From assembly GCA_018982785.1 (NCBI GenBank), contig JAHHEN010000005.1:186001-250000 (forward strand): a stretch of DNA of 64,000 bases, read 5' to 3'. Under the pieces are notes generated by a model. That model had not been told where the DNA came from. It saw nothing but the letters and a program-made list of their open reading frames with translations, and searched no databases. Below, piece by piece: positions 45,954 to 57,303 of the stretch. Position numbers and translations under genes: made by a program. Within the stretch, counting starts at the first letter, position 1; each line of letters opens with the position of its first letter. The DNA comes from Enterococcus innesii (lineage in GTDB: Bacteria; Bacillota; Bacilli; Lactobacillales; Enterococcaceae).

Positions 45954-46045
45954 ACAGACGTTCAACCACAAAGAACCCATAGTCTGGCTTTTTGCAGACT
46001 GCGGGTTCTTTGTTGCTGATACGATCGTCGGAGGAGGAATTTTCT

Positions 46046-46918
46046 ATGAGCACTTTACAAAAAAACAAATGGCCGTTGTTTTTCACTGGCGCAAGCATCA
46101 TTTTGTTCATTATCTTCTTTTTGATTCCAGCACTCTTAGGACTTTATTACTCGTTGACGGACTATAAAGGCTTTGCGACAGCCAATTTTATCGGCTTGGC
46201 AAACTACCAAGAATTGTTTCAAGACGCCAGCTTTTATAAAGCACTATTCCGCACATTTCGTTATGTGATCATTCTGGTCCCAAGTATCTATGTCGTTTCT
46301 CTCGCCGTCGCTTTGATGTTGAATAGTCAGTTGGCGAAAGGCAAATTTTTCGCAAAGATCATTTTTTTCTTACCATGGACCATCTCTGGGATCATCGCTG
46401 GGGTTATCTGGAAATGGCTGTTTGGTGAAAACTTTGGCTTTATCAACTTTATTCTAGAGCAAGCGGGACAACAAACTGTCCCGTGGTTTACCGACTCGAA
46501 TGCTGCCTTTTCTGTCATTATTTTGGCTGCCATCTGGGGCGGCACTGCCTTTAACATGCTGCAATTTACTGCAGCTTTGAAAAATATCCCCCGCTCGTTG
46601 TATGAAGCTGCCGAGATCGACGGCGCTAGCTTTGGGCACAAATTGCGCTACATCACATTGCCTATGCTGCGGCCAACTTCCTTTATGGTCATCTTATTGG
46701 CTTCGATCGGCGCTATGAAAGAGTTCGCCCTCGTGCAATCGCTGACTAATGGTGGTCCAGGAACCGACAACATGTTGATCGTGCAATATATCTATACGAC
46801 TGGGTTTGACAAAATGCGGGTCGGCTATGCCAGTGCTGCCTCCATGGTTCTTTTCGTGATTCTTTTACTGTTAGGCTTAGCACAAATGAAGATTGGAGGC
46901 GGCAAGAATGACATCTAA
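46046..46918 (+). CDS. Sugar ABC transporter permease, MalF-like
   Basis: Six-segment permease of 290 residues. The EAA loop is EAAEIDGASFGHKLRYITLP. ATG 46046 follows GGAGGAGGAATTTTCT; the earlier in-frame ATG is not used. A hairpin between repeats of the AGTCTGC/GCAGACT type lies in the 90-bp gap after the binding-protein gene and may lower downstream transcription. The stop overlaps the next permease by 11 bp. Confidence 0.9.
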   Translation: MSTLQKNKWPLFFTGASIILFIIFFLIPALLGLYYSLTDYKGFATANFIGLANYQELFQDASFYKALFRTFRYVIILVPSIYVVSLAVALMLNSQLAKGKFFAKIIFFLPWTISGIIAGVIWKWLFGENFGFINFILEQAGQQTVPWFTDSNAAFSVIILAAIWGGTAFNMLQFTAALKNIPRSLYEAAEIDGASFGHKLRYITLPMLRPTSFMVILLASIGAMKEFALVQSLTNGGPGTDNMLIVQYIYTTGFDKMRVGYASAASMVLFVILLLLGLAQMKIGGGKNDI

Positions 46919-47838
46919 GACCATCAAAACCAAACGACCTGTCACAAGAAAGTCAGCGATGTTTTTTTAACGCTGGCATTGATCATCACTTCCCTACTGT
47001 ACCTTTTTCCACTGCTTTGGTTCTTATTGAGTGCCTTCAAACCAGGGACTGAACTATTTGCTTATCCCTTGAAAATCATTCCTGAAAATCCAACCATTCA
47101 AAACTTTATTGATGCTTGGACGACATTGGATTTCTTTCGTTACTTCAATAATACGTTGATTTCAGCGGTCGTCACCACTTTATTGACGATCCTAGTCAGC
47201 GCCGCCTGTGGTTATGCCTTTGCAAAATACGATGCCAAATGGCTGCGTTTTTCTTCATCTGTATCATCGCCACCACCATGCTGCCGACGGAAGTTATCAT
47301 GAATCCGACGTTTTCCGTCATTCGTTCGCTAGGCTTATATGATAACTTGCTGGGGATCATCATTCCTTCCATCAATACAGCAACCGGTATCTTTATGTTT
47401 CGGACCTTTTTCGTCTCCGTTCCTGACGATTTGATTGAATCAGCCCGCATCGATGGCGCCTCGGATGGGATGATCTTTTTGAAAATCATGCTGCCGATTG
47501 CCCGACCAATCATTATGACACTGGGGATCTTTTCGTTCCAGTGGCGGTGGAATGATTATATCTGGCCCTTGATCGTCTTGAATGATCCGAAAAAATATAC
47601 CTTGCAAGTGGCGATCCGCAGCTTGGTGGGCGCGGAAGATATCAATTGGACGATTTTGATCGCTGCCTCAGTAATTTCCATTTTGCCTTTGCTGCTGGTC
47701 TTTCTCGCCTTTCAGCGCTGGATTCTCGACAGCAATTTAGACAGCGGGCTAAAAAAAAAAAAGTGCCGACTGCTTCGTCGCACCTTTCTCCTTTTATGGA
47801 CGAACGGTGCCACAGAGCAGCGGCGCTTTTTATTTTGA
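46908..47838 (+). CDS. Sugar ABC transporter permease, MalG-like, two frameshifts
   Basis: Partner of the MalF-like permease. It starts MTSKTIKTKRPVTRKSAMFF and stops at once in a T7 run (46962-46968); one more T gives FLTLALIITSLLYLFPLLW. A second break in T5 (47248-47252) separates AKYDAKWLRF from FFICIIATTMLPTEVIM, again cured by one T. The EAA loop ESARIDGASDGMIFLKIMLP is normal. The 3' end runs through an A12 tract and overlaps the corA terminator, so the true stop is uncertain; the expected end is near GLK at about 47760. Confidence 0.85.
47752..47788 (-). terminator. Terminator of the CorA gene
   Basis: Minus-strand GTGCGAC / GTCGGCAC stem followed by twelve T. It overlaps the end of the convergent permease gene. 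Confidence 0.65.
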
Positions 47839-48771
47839 GAAGTCTTTTCGTGACAAGTAAACGGCGGTTAAGATGCCGACTAAAATAGCCAAGCCGAAGA
47901 CGACGATCGTACCGATCGCATTGTCTTTTCCTGGCAGTCCTCCGGTGTTGATCCCCCATAGCCCCGCGATCAAGGATGGCACAGCCACCACTAATGCCGC
48001 AGAATCTAAGTATTTCATCAGATGGTTTAGATTGTTGTCCATCATATCGGAGAACAAGCCACCGATAGTTTCTAACAAGTCGCGATAGATGGTGACCATT
48101 TTCATGGCAAATTTCTGCCGTAGCTTGATGTCATAAACAAGTGCTTCATTATCCAAACGATCCAAAAATTCTTTGCGATCCATCAATCGATCGACAGTAT
48201 GGTTTTGGTCCCGCAAGGTGTGATCAAGATAGACCATGTCTCGCTCGGTATCGGCTAAATTGAACAATTCCTTGTTTTCCGTCGTTTTACGGGCTGCTTG
48301 ATCCAAATCATCGATTTGCTTCTTCATTCCCTGCAGACCTTTGATGTAATGGGTGTAGATCATCAACGTCGAGTAAGCAACAATATCTTCATACCGTTGA
48401 ATATCTTGCTCATGCTTTTCAATCAGGCGTTTAATCAGTGTAGATTGATGAGAGACATAAGTGATTAAAAGATCTTTGGTATAAATAAAAGTCACCGGTT
48501 CTAAACGATCTTCGATGCGGTCTTGTGTCACTTCTGACAAATCGATCAAGGTATAAAGAATCGGATGATTTAACTTAGTATTACGTAAGTATTCCAAACG
48601 TGAGACTTCTTCTGGTTCATTGGCGCCAATAAAAATATCTTCGGGCAGTTGATACTTATCTAACAAGTGGCGTTGTTCCTCTGGATCTGTCCCAGAAACC
48701 ACCAGCCAATTGTAATCTTCCTCCGAGGATTCCCTTATTTTTCGGTCTTCCATTTTGTAATACTGAAACAT
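47830..48771 (-). CDS. CorA-like divalent cation transporter
   Basis: Large N-terminal cytoplasmic domain, long helix, and two C-terminal transmembrane segments of the CorA/ZntB fold, 313 residues. The signature loop reads WGINTGGLPG, so the usual GMN tripeptide is GIN, and the following segment resembles the ZntB-like branch. The lysine-ended tail SRKDFSK is typical. Magnesium, cobalt or zinc could be the substrate. Confidence 0.85.
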   Translation of the reverse strand: MFQYYKMEDRKIRESSEEDYNWLVVSGTDPEEQRHLLDKYQLPEDIFIGANEPEEVSRLEYLRNTKLNHPILYTLIDLSEVTQDRIEDRLEPVTFIYTKDLLITYVSHQSTLIKRLIEKHEQDIQRYEDIVAYSTLMIYTHYIKGLQGMKKQIDDLDQAARKTTENKELFNLADTERDMVYLDHTLRDQNHTVDRLMDRKEFLDRLDNEALVYDIKLRQKFAMKMVTIYRDLLETIGGLFSDMMDNNLNHLMKYLDSAALVVAVPSLIAGLWGINTGGLPGKDNAIGTIVVFGLAILVGILTAVYLSRKDFSK

Positions 48772-48957
48772 GGTGACTCGCTCCTTTTCTAATTCTCTCT
48801 TAATTTAACTATCTAACGCTTCACGCTTTTTGTCAAAGTAAATGGCTTTTCTTTTTGGAGCTTTTTTCATTTTGAACTAAGTGCATTTTATTAGACGAAC
48901 CTTTCGATTCATGAGAAACTTTTTATGGGCCCAATAAAAAATTTTAGGAGGAATAGT

Positions 48958-49784
48958 ATGTTTCGTCATCAAAAAGAACTACAGTTTGAAGCTAAACCAG
49001 AAAAACCAAATCCGTTAGTTGCGAAATACCTTCAAGAATTAATCGGTGGACAATATGGAGAGATGAGTGTTGCCATGCAATACTTATTCCAAGGATGGAG
49101 CTGCCGTGGGGAAGAAAAATACAAAGATATGTTGATGGATATCGCTACTGAAGAGCTTGGACACGTTGAAATGTTAGCAACGATGGTTGCACGTCTGCTG
49201 GAAGGTGCACCTGTGGAAGATCAGGAAGCTGCCATGAAAAAAGACCCAACGATCGGTGCGATCATTTCCGGAATGAACCCGCAACATGCCATCGTTGCCG
49301 GCTTAGGACCACGTCCTGCTGATAGCGTCGGCAATCCATGGTCAGGTGCGTATATCATTGCTAGTGGCAACTTACTTGCTGATTTTCGTGCCAACTTAAA
49401 TGCGGAATCACAAGGTCGTCTGCAAGTAGCACGCATCTATGAAATGATTGATGACCGTGGGGTCAAAGACTTACTTTCGGTCTTATTAGCGCGTGATAGC
49501 TACCACCAAAATCTTTGGGCAGCTGCCGTGAAAGAATTGGAAGAAAACGAAGGTTCGATTTTAGTGCCGTCTACCTTTGACCGCAAAAACGAACGCTTAG
49601 ATATCGCTTATGATTTCTATAACTTCTCTGAAGGCGACCAAAGCAAAGAAGGCTCTTGGGCGAAAGGCAAAGCCCTTGACGGTGAAGGCGAATACCAATG
49701 GCTAGACGAACCAAAGTCGAAGGAAAAGCGCCAAAACTCGATCAAGTCACACCAAAAATGTATGGCACACCGCCTGAAAAATAA
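48958..49784 (+). CDS. Manganese catalase, frameshifted near C-terminus
   Basis: Non-haem catalase with a di-Mn ferritin-like four-helix bundle. Ligand motifs are GGQYGEMSVAMQYLFQ, IATEELGHVEML and LLARDSYHQNLW. Start ATG 48958 follows TTTTAGGAGGAATAGT. As read, the tail is abnormal after EPKSKE; one more G at 49722-49723 gives GKAPKLDQVTPKMYGTPPEK and stop 49782-49784, the normal C-terminal tail that wraps the partner subunit. Provides peroxide resistance without haem. Confidence 0.92.
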
Positions 49785-49792
49785 TTTGATCA

Positions 49793-49838
49793 AAAAGAGC
49801 AATTGTTTCTGAAACAGAAACCGTTGCTCTTTTTTCTT
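49793..49838 (+). terminator. Terminator of manganese catalase
   Basis: AAGAGCAA..GTTTC / GAAAC..TTGCTCTT stem followed by TTTTC. Confidence 0.8.
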
Positions 49839-49919
49839 TGTCTGTTTGAGCAAGTTGGTTACCTTCCTGTCAAAAAAGCGTTAGAGTAGAATGTAGAGAA
49901 TAAAAGGAGGAATCATTTT

Positions 49920-50759
49920 ATGAAAGCACCTTTACTGACATTAAACGACGGCAATTTACGCCCCGCCGTGGGCATCGGTACCTATCAGATCCGCGGTGGC
50001 GAAGGATTGAGCCAGCTGCAAGCAGCGATCGCCGACGGGTATCGATTGATCGATTCTTCAACCAATTATGACAATGAAGGCATTGTCGGCAAAGCGATCC
50101 GTCGCTCTGGTATCCCACGTTCAGAATTTTATATCACCTCAAAATTACCGGGAAAATACCATAGCTATGATGATGCCTTAACCAGCATTCAAGAATCCCT
50201 TGCTCGCATGGGACTCGACTACTTCGATGCCTTTTTGATCCACTGGCCATTACCAAAACGCGGCAAATATGTCGAAGCTTGGCAAGCCTTAGTGACCGCC
50301 CAAAAATTAGGCTTGATCCGTTCCATCGGCGTTTCCAATTTTGAACCAGAACATTTGGATGCCATCATTGAAGCAACTGGTGTGACCCCTGCGCTAAATC
50401 AAATTGAGATCCATCCTTACTGGGTTCAAGAACGAATGGTTTCAGAGAACAAAAAACGCGGCATCGTAACAGAAGCTTGGAGCCCACTAGGTCGTGGCAG
50501 CGATGCCCTGAAAGAACCACTGATCACTGAATTAGCTGAGAAATACCAAAAATCAGCTGGTCAAATCATCTTGCGCTGGCATGTGGAACGTGGCATTTTG
50601 CCCCTTCCAAAATCAAGAAACCTCGCCCATCAACGAGAAAATCTTGCAATCTTCGACTTTGAACTGACTGAAGATGAAATCAATCAAATCAATCAGTTAA
50701 ACAAGGAAGACGGCCGTATTGATGGTCAAGACCCAAATGAGTATGAAGAGTTTGAATAA
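49920..50759 (+). CDS. Aldo/keto reductase
   Basis: NADPH-dependent carbonyl reductase, 279 residues, TIM barrel. Catalytic tetrad shows as Asp and Tyr in LIDSSTNYDNE, Lys in ITSKLPG and His in LIHWPLP. The C-terminal phosphate-binding LPLPKSRN is present. AAAGGAGGAATCATTTT precedes the ATG. Monocistronic with a following terminator. Physiological substrate unknown. Confidence 0.9.
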   Translation: MKAPLLTLNDGNLRPAVGIGTYQIRGGEGLSQLQAAIADGYRLIDSSTNYDNEGIVGKAIRRSGIPRSEFYITSKLPGKYHSYDDALTSIQESLARMGLDYFDAFLIHWPLPKRGKYVEAWQALVTAQKLGLIRSIGVSNFEPEHLDAIIEATGVTPALNQIEIHPYWVQERMVSENKKRGIVTEAWSPLGRGSDALKEPLITELAEKYQKSAGQIILRWHVERGILPLPKSRNLAHQRENLAIFDFELTEDEINQINQLNKEDGRIDGQDPNEYEEFE

Positions 50760-50762
50760 ATA

Positions 50763-50808
50763 CAACCAGCAACTTCTCCGCTATAAATGGAGAAGCTGCT
50801 GGTTTTAG
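50763..50808. terminator. Bidirectional terminator between the aldo/keto reductase and mannosidase genes
   Basis: AACCAGCAACTTCTCCGC / GGAGAAGCTGCTGGTT stem, T-rich on both sides. Confidence 0.8.
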
Positions 50809-50809
50809 T

Positions 50810-53800
50810 TTATCTCAACTCAAAATGAAATGTCTTTATTTCAAAGGGTGACAAGGTAAATGAGACTTTATCTTTCCACTGCTCATTATTTAAAGGTATC
50901 TCCATCAAATCTGTTTCTTGCCAAAAACTGTGTGGCAACTGCAATGTAACCTCCCTAGTTCCTCCCGTGTGATCATGTAAACGTAAAATCCACCCTTTGC
51001 CGGTTTCTGCTTGCTTGATGGTGTCGATGATAACTGAGGTTTCACAGTCTATTTGCAACGGAAGCAACCAAGAATGTTCTCCGTTAATAATCGTTAATGG
51101 CGAGTTGAGGGACCATGCTTCTTCCATAGTTCCCCCATCGATGGCATCGTGCTCGTGGGCATAAAAACTGTAAGTAAATTCGTGATCACCATCGTCAGCC
51201 AGTGGATCAGGATAAATAGCGCCTTTAAGCAAGGTCAAGCTTAATTGATTTTCCTTAACAGCATAACCATATTTACAGTCATTCAATAAACTTATCCCAC
51301 AATATTTTTCTGAAAGATCTGCCCACTGGTGGCCTACTGTTTCAAACTGAGCCAATTGCCAACTGGTATTAGCATGGGTAGCTCGTTTTACATTTCCGTA
51401 CTGAATATCAAAGACTGCTTCAGTTGATCGAATTGCTGCATCAAAGTTTACCTTCAACAATTGTTGGCGTTCATGCCATGAAACGTTTGTTAAAAAATCG
51501 ATTCGTTGTGTATGAGCATAGACCCGCATTTCCTGATGTATCTGCGAATTACCAAACGTATACTCAAATACAACGGAAGCGTAAAGCGCATTATTTGAAT
51601 GCAATCGAATTTGATCGGCTTGAAGCACTGTTGCTTTTTCTTGATAAAAACTATCGATGTCCCATGCATCATAATTTAAAGGTTTGTCTTCAAATAGCTG
51701 AAAAACATTCCCTTTTCCTTCCAACATTTCTCTACCCAGTTTCTTATCAAAAATGCTAATTAAATTTCCCGATGTTTCCCATAAAATTCGCAAACGATTG
51801 GTCTCAATCGCCCCCTCTGTGAACACAGCGAGCGGTTTGATGTCTTTATTTCCTGCTATCGGTTGATACTCTATGACCACCTGACTCATCCGCGGAACAT
51901 TTGCCACAAGAACAGACTGTTTTTTTCCGTCAAAATAAGCCGGAAGTTCTTTTCCTTGTGAATCAATAAAGCGGCCTTCTTGTAAAAGCGGAAGTTCAAC
52001 CAATTCATTCCGTGACCAGCCAGCTGTATTGATGACTGTATACTTTTGACTAGCAGGTCCATCTAATTGTTCAAATAACTGTTGAATGGTCTGAGTCACG
52101 ACGGCAAACTCTGCTCTATGGTCTTGATAAACTTCTTTGATCGAAGAACCAGGAATAATATCGTGGAATTGATTACGAAGAACCGTCTCCCATGTTTCAA
52201 AAAGCGGCTCCTTAGGATACTCGTCTTCTTTGCTGGCTGCTAAACATGTATAGAGAATCTCAAGTTCCCGTAGAGCAATTTCAGCTTTTCGATTCATTTT
52301 TTTGACAAACGCTTGCGAGGTATAGGTTCCTCGATGATATTCCAAGTACAATTCGCCATCCCAACGAGAGATCAGCGACTTATTTCGTTCTACTGTCTGA
52401 TGCAGTCGTTCAAAAAAGGCTTTCGCTTTTCCTGTTTTGACTTGCGGCAATCCTGGAATCTGGTCAAGGCGTCGTCGATTTTCCAGCATCTCTCTAGTGA
52501 CACCGCCTCCGCCGTCCCCATGACCGTAAGACAGCAGAAATTCTTGATTCAAACGCTTGTCTTGATATCCGTCGTAAATTCCTTGAACGGTCTCAGGAGA
52601 AAGCGTTCCATTGTAGGTATAAAACCATTCTTCTGCCCATTCATCCGTTTTACCATCAACTGGCGTGGTGATAAAATGCGTCAAAATGTCTGTCCCATCG
52701 ATCCCCCGCCAATAAAAGGTATCATGAGGCATCCGGTTATATTGATTCCAGCTGATTTTGGTCGTCATAAACGTCTCAATACCTGATTTTTTCAAATTTG
52801 AGGCAATGCCCAAGAATAGCCGAACACATCCGGAAGCCACAAGAAATGCATTTCTTTGTCAAATTCTTCCTTCACAAATTTTTTCCCATGGAGTATCTGA
52901 CGGACCAATGATTCACCTGACGGTATATTGCAATCGGCTTCCAGCCACATGGCTCCGTCCACTTCCCAGCGGCCTTCTTTGATTCTCTTTTTGATTTTCT
53001 CATAAAGAGCTGGATAGCTTTCTTTGACATATTTGTATAGCTGAGGTTGGGTTTGCAAGAAAATATATTCTGGGTATTGTTCCATCAAACGTAAAACCGT
53101 TGAAAAACTGTGGACAGCTTTTTCCCCTGTATGCTTCAGCCGCCACAGCCAAGCAACATCGATATGTGTATGGCCGACAGCTGTTACAGTGATCTCCGAA
53201 AGTTTAGGTATTTTTTGCAGTTCTTGATTTAAATAATGATCCGCTTCCTCAATGCTATGATAAAAAGAGATAGATCCGGGTACCTGCCACTGAATCAAAC
53301 GAAAGGCATCATCTAAAAGATTCAACAGCTTGTATCGTATCGGTTCATTTTCCGGTAACCCATCGATAGTTTTCGCCATCATATCAGCGAGAAAGAAACA
53401 GTCGTCAGCAGCTAAGTGTCGTTTTGCCAAACAAGCTTGCCGAAACTCATGCCGTTGAATGACTTCAGCCCCACCGCCTTCCAAGCCCGACCATAGTTTT
53501 AAATCAAGTCGGATGGTTTTCCCCGGTAATGATCCGCCAGAAAAATCTCTGTATGATTCGAGTCGACACCCTGATAAGGTTCACCATCGATTAACAGCAA
53601 GGACTCAAAACCTGAATTATAGCCACCACCTGTACGACCAAAATCAATCAGTAACCATAAGTCTTCCTCGTCTGGAACCGTCAATTCATAATGAGCCCAA
53701 ATGTAACGGTCTCTCCCTTTCCAGAAATCGCCAACTGAAAGTGTAAAGTCCCACTCTTCTGGTGGGTGTTTTTCCGTTTTTGACTTATCTTCTTTTGCCG

Positions 53801-53897
53801 ACCACATTTTCAGGTCTTGTACTTTTTGAAAACGATACGCTTTTAGTTCAGCGATTCGTTTCGTTAATTTTTTTGTCGTATGAAATGGATCTTTCAT
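50810..53897 (-). CDS. Alpha-mannosidase, GH38, two frameshifts
   Basis: Retaining alpha-mannosidase of about 1029 residues after repair; no signal peptide. Order: N-terminal beta domain (GRTGGGYNSGFESLLLIDG), catalytic barrel with zinc site GHTHIDVAWLWR, nucleophile region WLEADCNIPSGES and FLWLPDVFGYSWALPQI, then central and C-terminal mannosidase beta domains. First break in A4 (complement of 53517-53520): GKTIRLDLKLWSGLE is restored. Second in T3 (complement of 52794-52796): PQILKKSGIETF is restored. Its ATG overlaps the upstream permease stop (ATGA). It would trim imported mannosides. Confidence 0.9.
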
Positions 53898-54723
53898 CCT
53901 TTCGTCGCTCCTCCCATGCTAAATCCTTTAGACATATACGTTTGGGACAAAGCATATAAAATAACGACTGGTAAGGTATACAGCACCGAAAAAGCGGCTA
54001 AACGACCATAATTGACCATACCAAAGTTGCCGAAAAACTGAAAGATCGAGACTGATGCCGGCATTTTTTCGGGTGACTGAATCAAAATATAAGGAACAAA
54101 GAAGTTGCCCCAGCTTCCAGTAAAAGTAAAAATACCAACCGTACAAATACCTGGAACCATCAGCGGCGCTACGACTTTTCGTACCCCTTGCCATGTTGAA
54201 GCCCCATCGACCCAAGCGGACTCTTCTAAGTCGATTGGTACCGAATCCATAAAGTTCTTCATCATCCAAATCCCATAAGGCAGTGAGGACGCCGTCAAGA
54301 AGAACGTTACCGCCAGTAATGAATCTTGAAACTTCAAAAAGATAAACAGTTGGTAGACCGGCACGATGACAGCAGTCATCGGTAGTGAGGTCATGAACAG
54401 TACCGCCATCAAAAAACTTTTTTATATCTTAACTGATACCTCGACAAGGGATATGCTGCCAAAACACATAAGACAACAACTAAAATTGATTGACAGCCGG
54501 ACAAAAGCAAGCCGATTCCAAATGACCGAATGATGGTTTGATCAGAAAGGATCGAAGCAAAATTTTCAAATGATACTGCTTCAGGTAATTTCAAAGTTTG
54601 AATAGCGCCCGGATCAATAGAGGCAATCAGCATCCACAACAGTGGGAGCAAAAACAATAAGGCTAATACTGCCAAAAGCAGATAATGAATCAGGGTCTCC
54701 AATTTTTCACTGCGTTTTACCAT
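53894..54723 (-). CDS. Carbohydrate ABC transporter permease, MalG-like, frameshifted
   Basis: Second permease of the mannoside importer, about 276 residues. The N-terminal part ends YQLRYKKVF at a T6 run (complement of 54411-54416); one more T continues as FLMAVLFMTSLPMTAVIVP. The EAA loop is ESAWVDGASTWQGVRKVVAP. ATG 54723 with AGGTGAAAAAG upstream is preferred over the GTG three codons earlier. Confidence 0.88.
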
Positions 54724-54732
54724 CTTTTTCAC

Positions 54733-55626
54733 CTACACTTTCACTTTCAGCATTTTCATATAAATCAAGCTTGCGGCAGCACCAATCAGTAGCAAGACTA
54801 GCGAAATCGCTGTTCCGTATCCTAGCTGATAGCTCACAAAAGCTTGTTTGTACATGAAGACCGGCAGGGTTGCAGTCTGATTGCCGGGACCACCACCAGT
54901 CATAGTATAAATTAATGTAAAGACACCCAATGTCTGCAAAGTGACGAGCATCAAATTCGTTGCAATGGTACCTTTGACCATCGGAATCGTAATTTTTTGA
55001 ATCACTTGCCAGCGGCTGGCGCCATCCATAACTGCAGCTTCCTCTACTTCCTTAGGGATCTCATCTAAAGCGGATTGAAACACCATCATTGAAAAAGCGG
55101 TTCCTCGCCAAATATTGGCAATCACAACGCTGATCATAGGAAACGCAAACAGCCAAGCAACTGGCTCAAAACCCATCAGTCCCATCAACCAGTTGGCTGT
55201 TCCACTGTCCCCTAAAAAAGCAACCCAGCAAAAGGAAACAACGACTTCCGGCGTAACCCATGCGGCAATGATGATCAGACCGACGACTCGCCGAAAGGCA
55301 CGATTCTTCTCCCGCATCATAAATGCAATCAAAAAACCTAAGAAACATTGACCAATCACTGCAGAAAAAATGACGAAAATCAAGGTTCGCACGACACTGG
55401 TTTGAAAAGCCGGATCATTGAACATGCGCACAAAATTTTCAAAGCCGATGAACCGCAATTGACTTGCTTCAGCACCAGTCAAAGCCAAGTTCGTGAAGGA
55501 AAAGATAAAAGTTAAGATAACTGGACCAACAAAAAATATCAGCAGCAAGAGCCAACTGGGAAATAAAAAGATCAACGCTTTTTTACTATTGGACATTTGC
55601 TGCTCTCGTTTTAGCGAATGTTCCAT
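54733..55626 (-). CDS. Carbohydrate ABC transporter permease, MalF/LplB-like
   Basis: First permease of the importer, 297 residues, six segments, with EAA loop EAAVMDGASRWQVIQKITIP. Start ATG follows AGAAAGGAGAAAAGA. Lies between the binding-protein gene and the second permease in one operon with the mannosidase. No ATPase is encoded nearby. Confidence 0.9.
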   Translation of the reverse strand: MEHSLKREQQMSNSKKALIFLFPSWLLLLIFFVGPVILTFIFSFTNLALTGAEASQLRFIGFENFVRMFNDPAFQTSVVRTLIFVIFSAVIGQCFLGFLIAFMMREKNRAFRRVVGLIIIAAWVTPEVVVSFCWVAFLGDSGTANWLMGLMGFEPVAWLFAFPMISVVIANIWRGTAFSMMVFQSALDEIPKEVEEAAVMDGASRWQVIQKITIPMVKGTIATNLMLVTLQTLGVFTLIYTMTGGGPGNQTATLPVFMYKQAFVSYQLGYGTAISLVLLLIGAAASLIYMKMLKVKV

Positions 55627-55711
55627 TCTTTTCTCCTTTCTTAGTAAAAAGAGAAGGAACGTTAGACCCTAGTCGGATCGTTTTCAACGAGTCCTTCTCC
55701 TATTTATTTAC

Positions 55712-57081
55712 TTAATCAATGGCATCCTCACCGACAATCCTCGTCACGTTGGCTGCGTAATCTCGAGCAGCTTCTTCCGGTGTCTTGCTGCCAGTGGCAA
55801 CTGCTTCAACCATTGTTTGGATTTCTACTGAAACATTTGGATATTTGTCATCTGCCGGACGGAAATGGGCATATTGTAAGAAAGAGGTTGCTTGCTCAAT
55901 AAAAGGTTGCTCCTTATATTCAGCTATTTCTGCTGAATCGTCTCGGACGGTTAAATTCCCTTCAGCAATTGCACGAGCAGCTTGCTGTTCTTTTCCGCCA
56001 AGGGCCTGAACCACGCGCCAAGAAGCTTCTTTATTTTGTGCTTTTTCGGGAATGGCCCATGTCCAGCCCCCTGACATCGTCGTAAATGGCGGTTCACCAC
56101 CATTTTGTGTCGGCATGGCTGCGAATCCAAAACGTTCTGTCATATTCTCAACAGGAGTTGCCCCATTTTCTGTCCAGTTACCGGCACTCCAAAAGCCATC
56201 CAATAGCATACCAACTTCATCATTAGGAAATTTGTCTTGGAACATCACGGATCCGTAATTACTGTTAATAGCAACAGATAAAGAAGGGCCTAATTGTTTC
56301 TGGTTATACACTTCATCAATAAAAGTTAAAGAGTCAATGATCCCTTGTGTATTCACTTGCCACTTTCGCGTTTCATTATCAAATAGTGTGTCTTGAGTAC
56401 CGTATAAAAGCATCTGGAAAGTCTGCATAGAAACCGACTCGCCATTGGCTTTAGCTACGCCCAAGCCTAAAGGAATCACATTTTCATCGGAGGCTTTGAT
56501 AGCTTCAGCCGCTTCGATAATCTCCGCCCAAGTTGTTGGTTGCCAGTCTTCAGGCAGACCCGCTTTCTTAAAGACATTTTTGTTGTACCAAATCCCACGA
56601 GAATCAGAAGTGCCAGGAATAGCATACGTACTGCCGTCCTGCGCAATGACACCGGCTTTTAAATTCTCCGTATAATTCCCCCACTGATCCCAGTCTGCAA
56701 CATAGTCATCCAGATTGGTTAAGTAACCAGCATTTGCATCAGAATTCAACATAAAGGAATCTTCTGCCACTACATCGGGTGCTGTGCTTTCTGACTGCAT
56801 GGAAAGAGCAACTTTTGAAAAATAATCCCCTTCGCTTGCCGTAATCGGAGAAAGCACGATTTTAATGTCCTCATTTTCTTTCTCAAATTCTGGAATAAAT
56901 GTTTCTTCCAAGTATTGGGTCATTTTATCGTTTTCCCCGTATTGCGCCAAGTGATCTTGATCTCGGTTTTCCCTTCTGAACCTTCCCCGCTTGAAGAGCC
57001 ATCGCTGTTCCCACAAGCAGCAAGAACCATAGGCAGCGTCAGGATGGTCAGGAGTGATGCAGCTTTTCTTTTCATTGACAT
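55712..57081 (-). CDS. Carbohydrate ABC transporter substrate-binding lipoprotein, frameshifted
   Basis: Extracellular binding protein of about 457 residues. Signal peptide MSMKRKAASLLTILTLPMVL with lipobox LAAC. The short first frame ends WRNTGKTIK; one more G in the run complementary to 56935-56938 gives WRNTGENDKMTQYLEETFIP and the long frame. Start 57081 follows AGGAGGAACGATT. First gene of the mannosidase operon; a cre-like site lies upstream. Ligand is probably a mannose-containing oligosaccharide, by context only. Confidence 0.88.
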
Positions 57082-57122
57082 AATCGTTCCTCCTAAATCA
57101 TTTTTCATTTTCTCTCGCTTAA

Positions 57123-57136
57123 AGTAAGCGCTTTAA
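57123..57136 (-). promoter_or_regulatory. cre-like site upstream of the mannoside operon
   Basis: TTAAAGCGCTTACT on the minus strand, about 45 bp before the binding-protein start; 12 of 14 cre positions. Confidence 0.45.
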
Positions 57137-57239
57137 ATATAGCGTATTTAGCCATTGTTGAATATCAACATTATTCGTTGGAATATACACTTTTTAACCT
57201 TAATATCAAGTTTTGTAGACAACTGCAAATAATGATGAT

Positions 57240-57284
57240 TTGACTCAAGCTGATTTATCTCTATAATCAATGTAAACGTTACCA
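57240..57284 (+). promoter_or_regulatory. Promoter with cre for the membrane AraC regulator
   Basis: -35 TTGACT (57240-57245), 16 bp, -10 TATAAT (57262-57267), then cre TGTAAACGTTACCA (57271-57284, 13/14) over the start site. CcpA would block initiation in glucose. Confidence 0.75.
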
Positions 57285-57303
57285 AAAAAAGAAAGGAGCA
57301 CTT

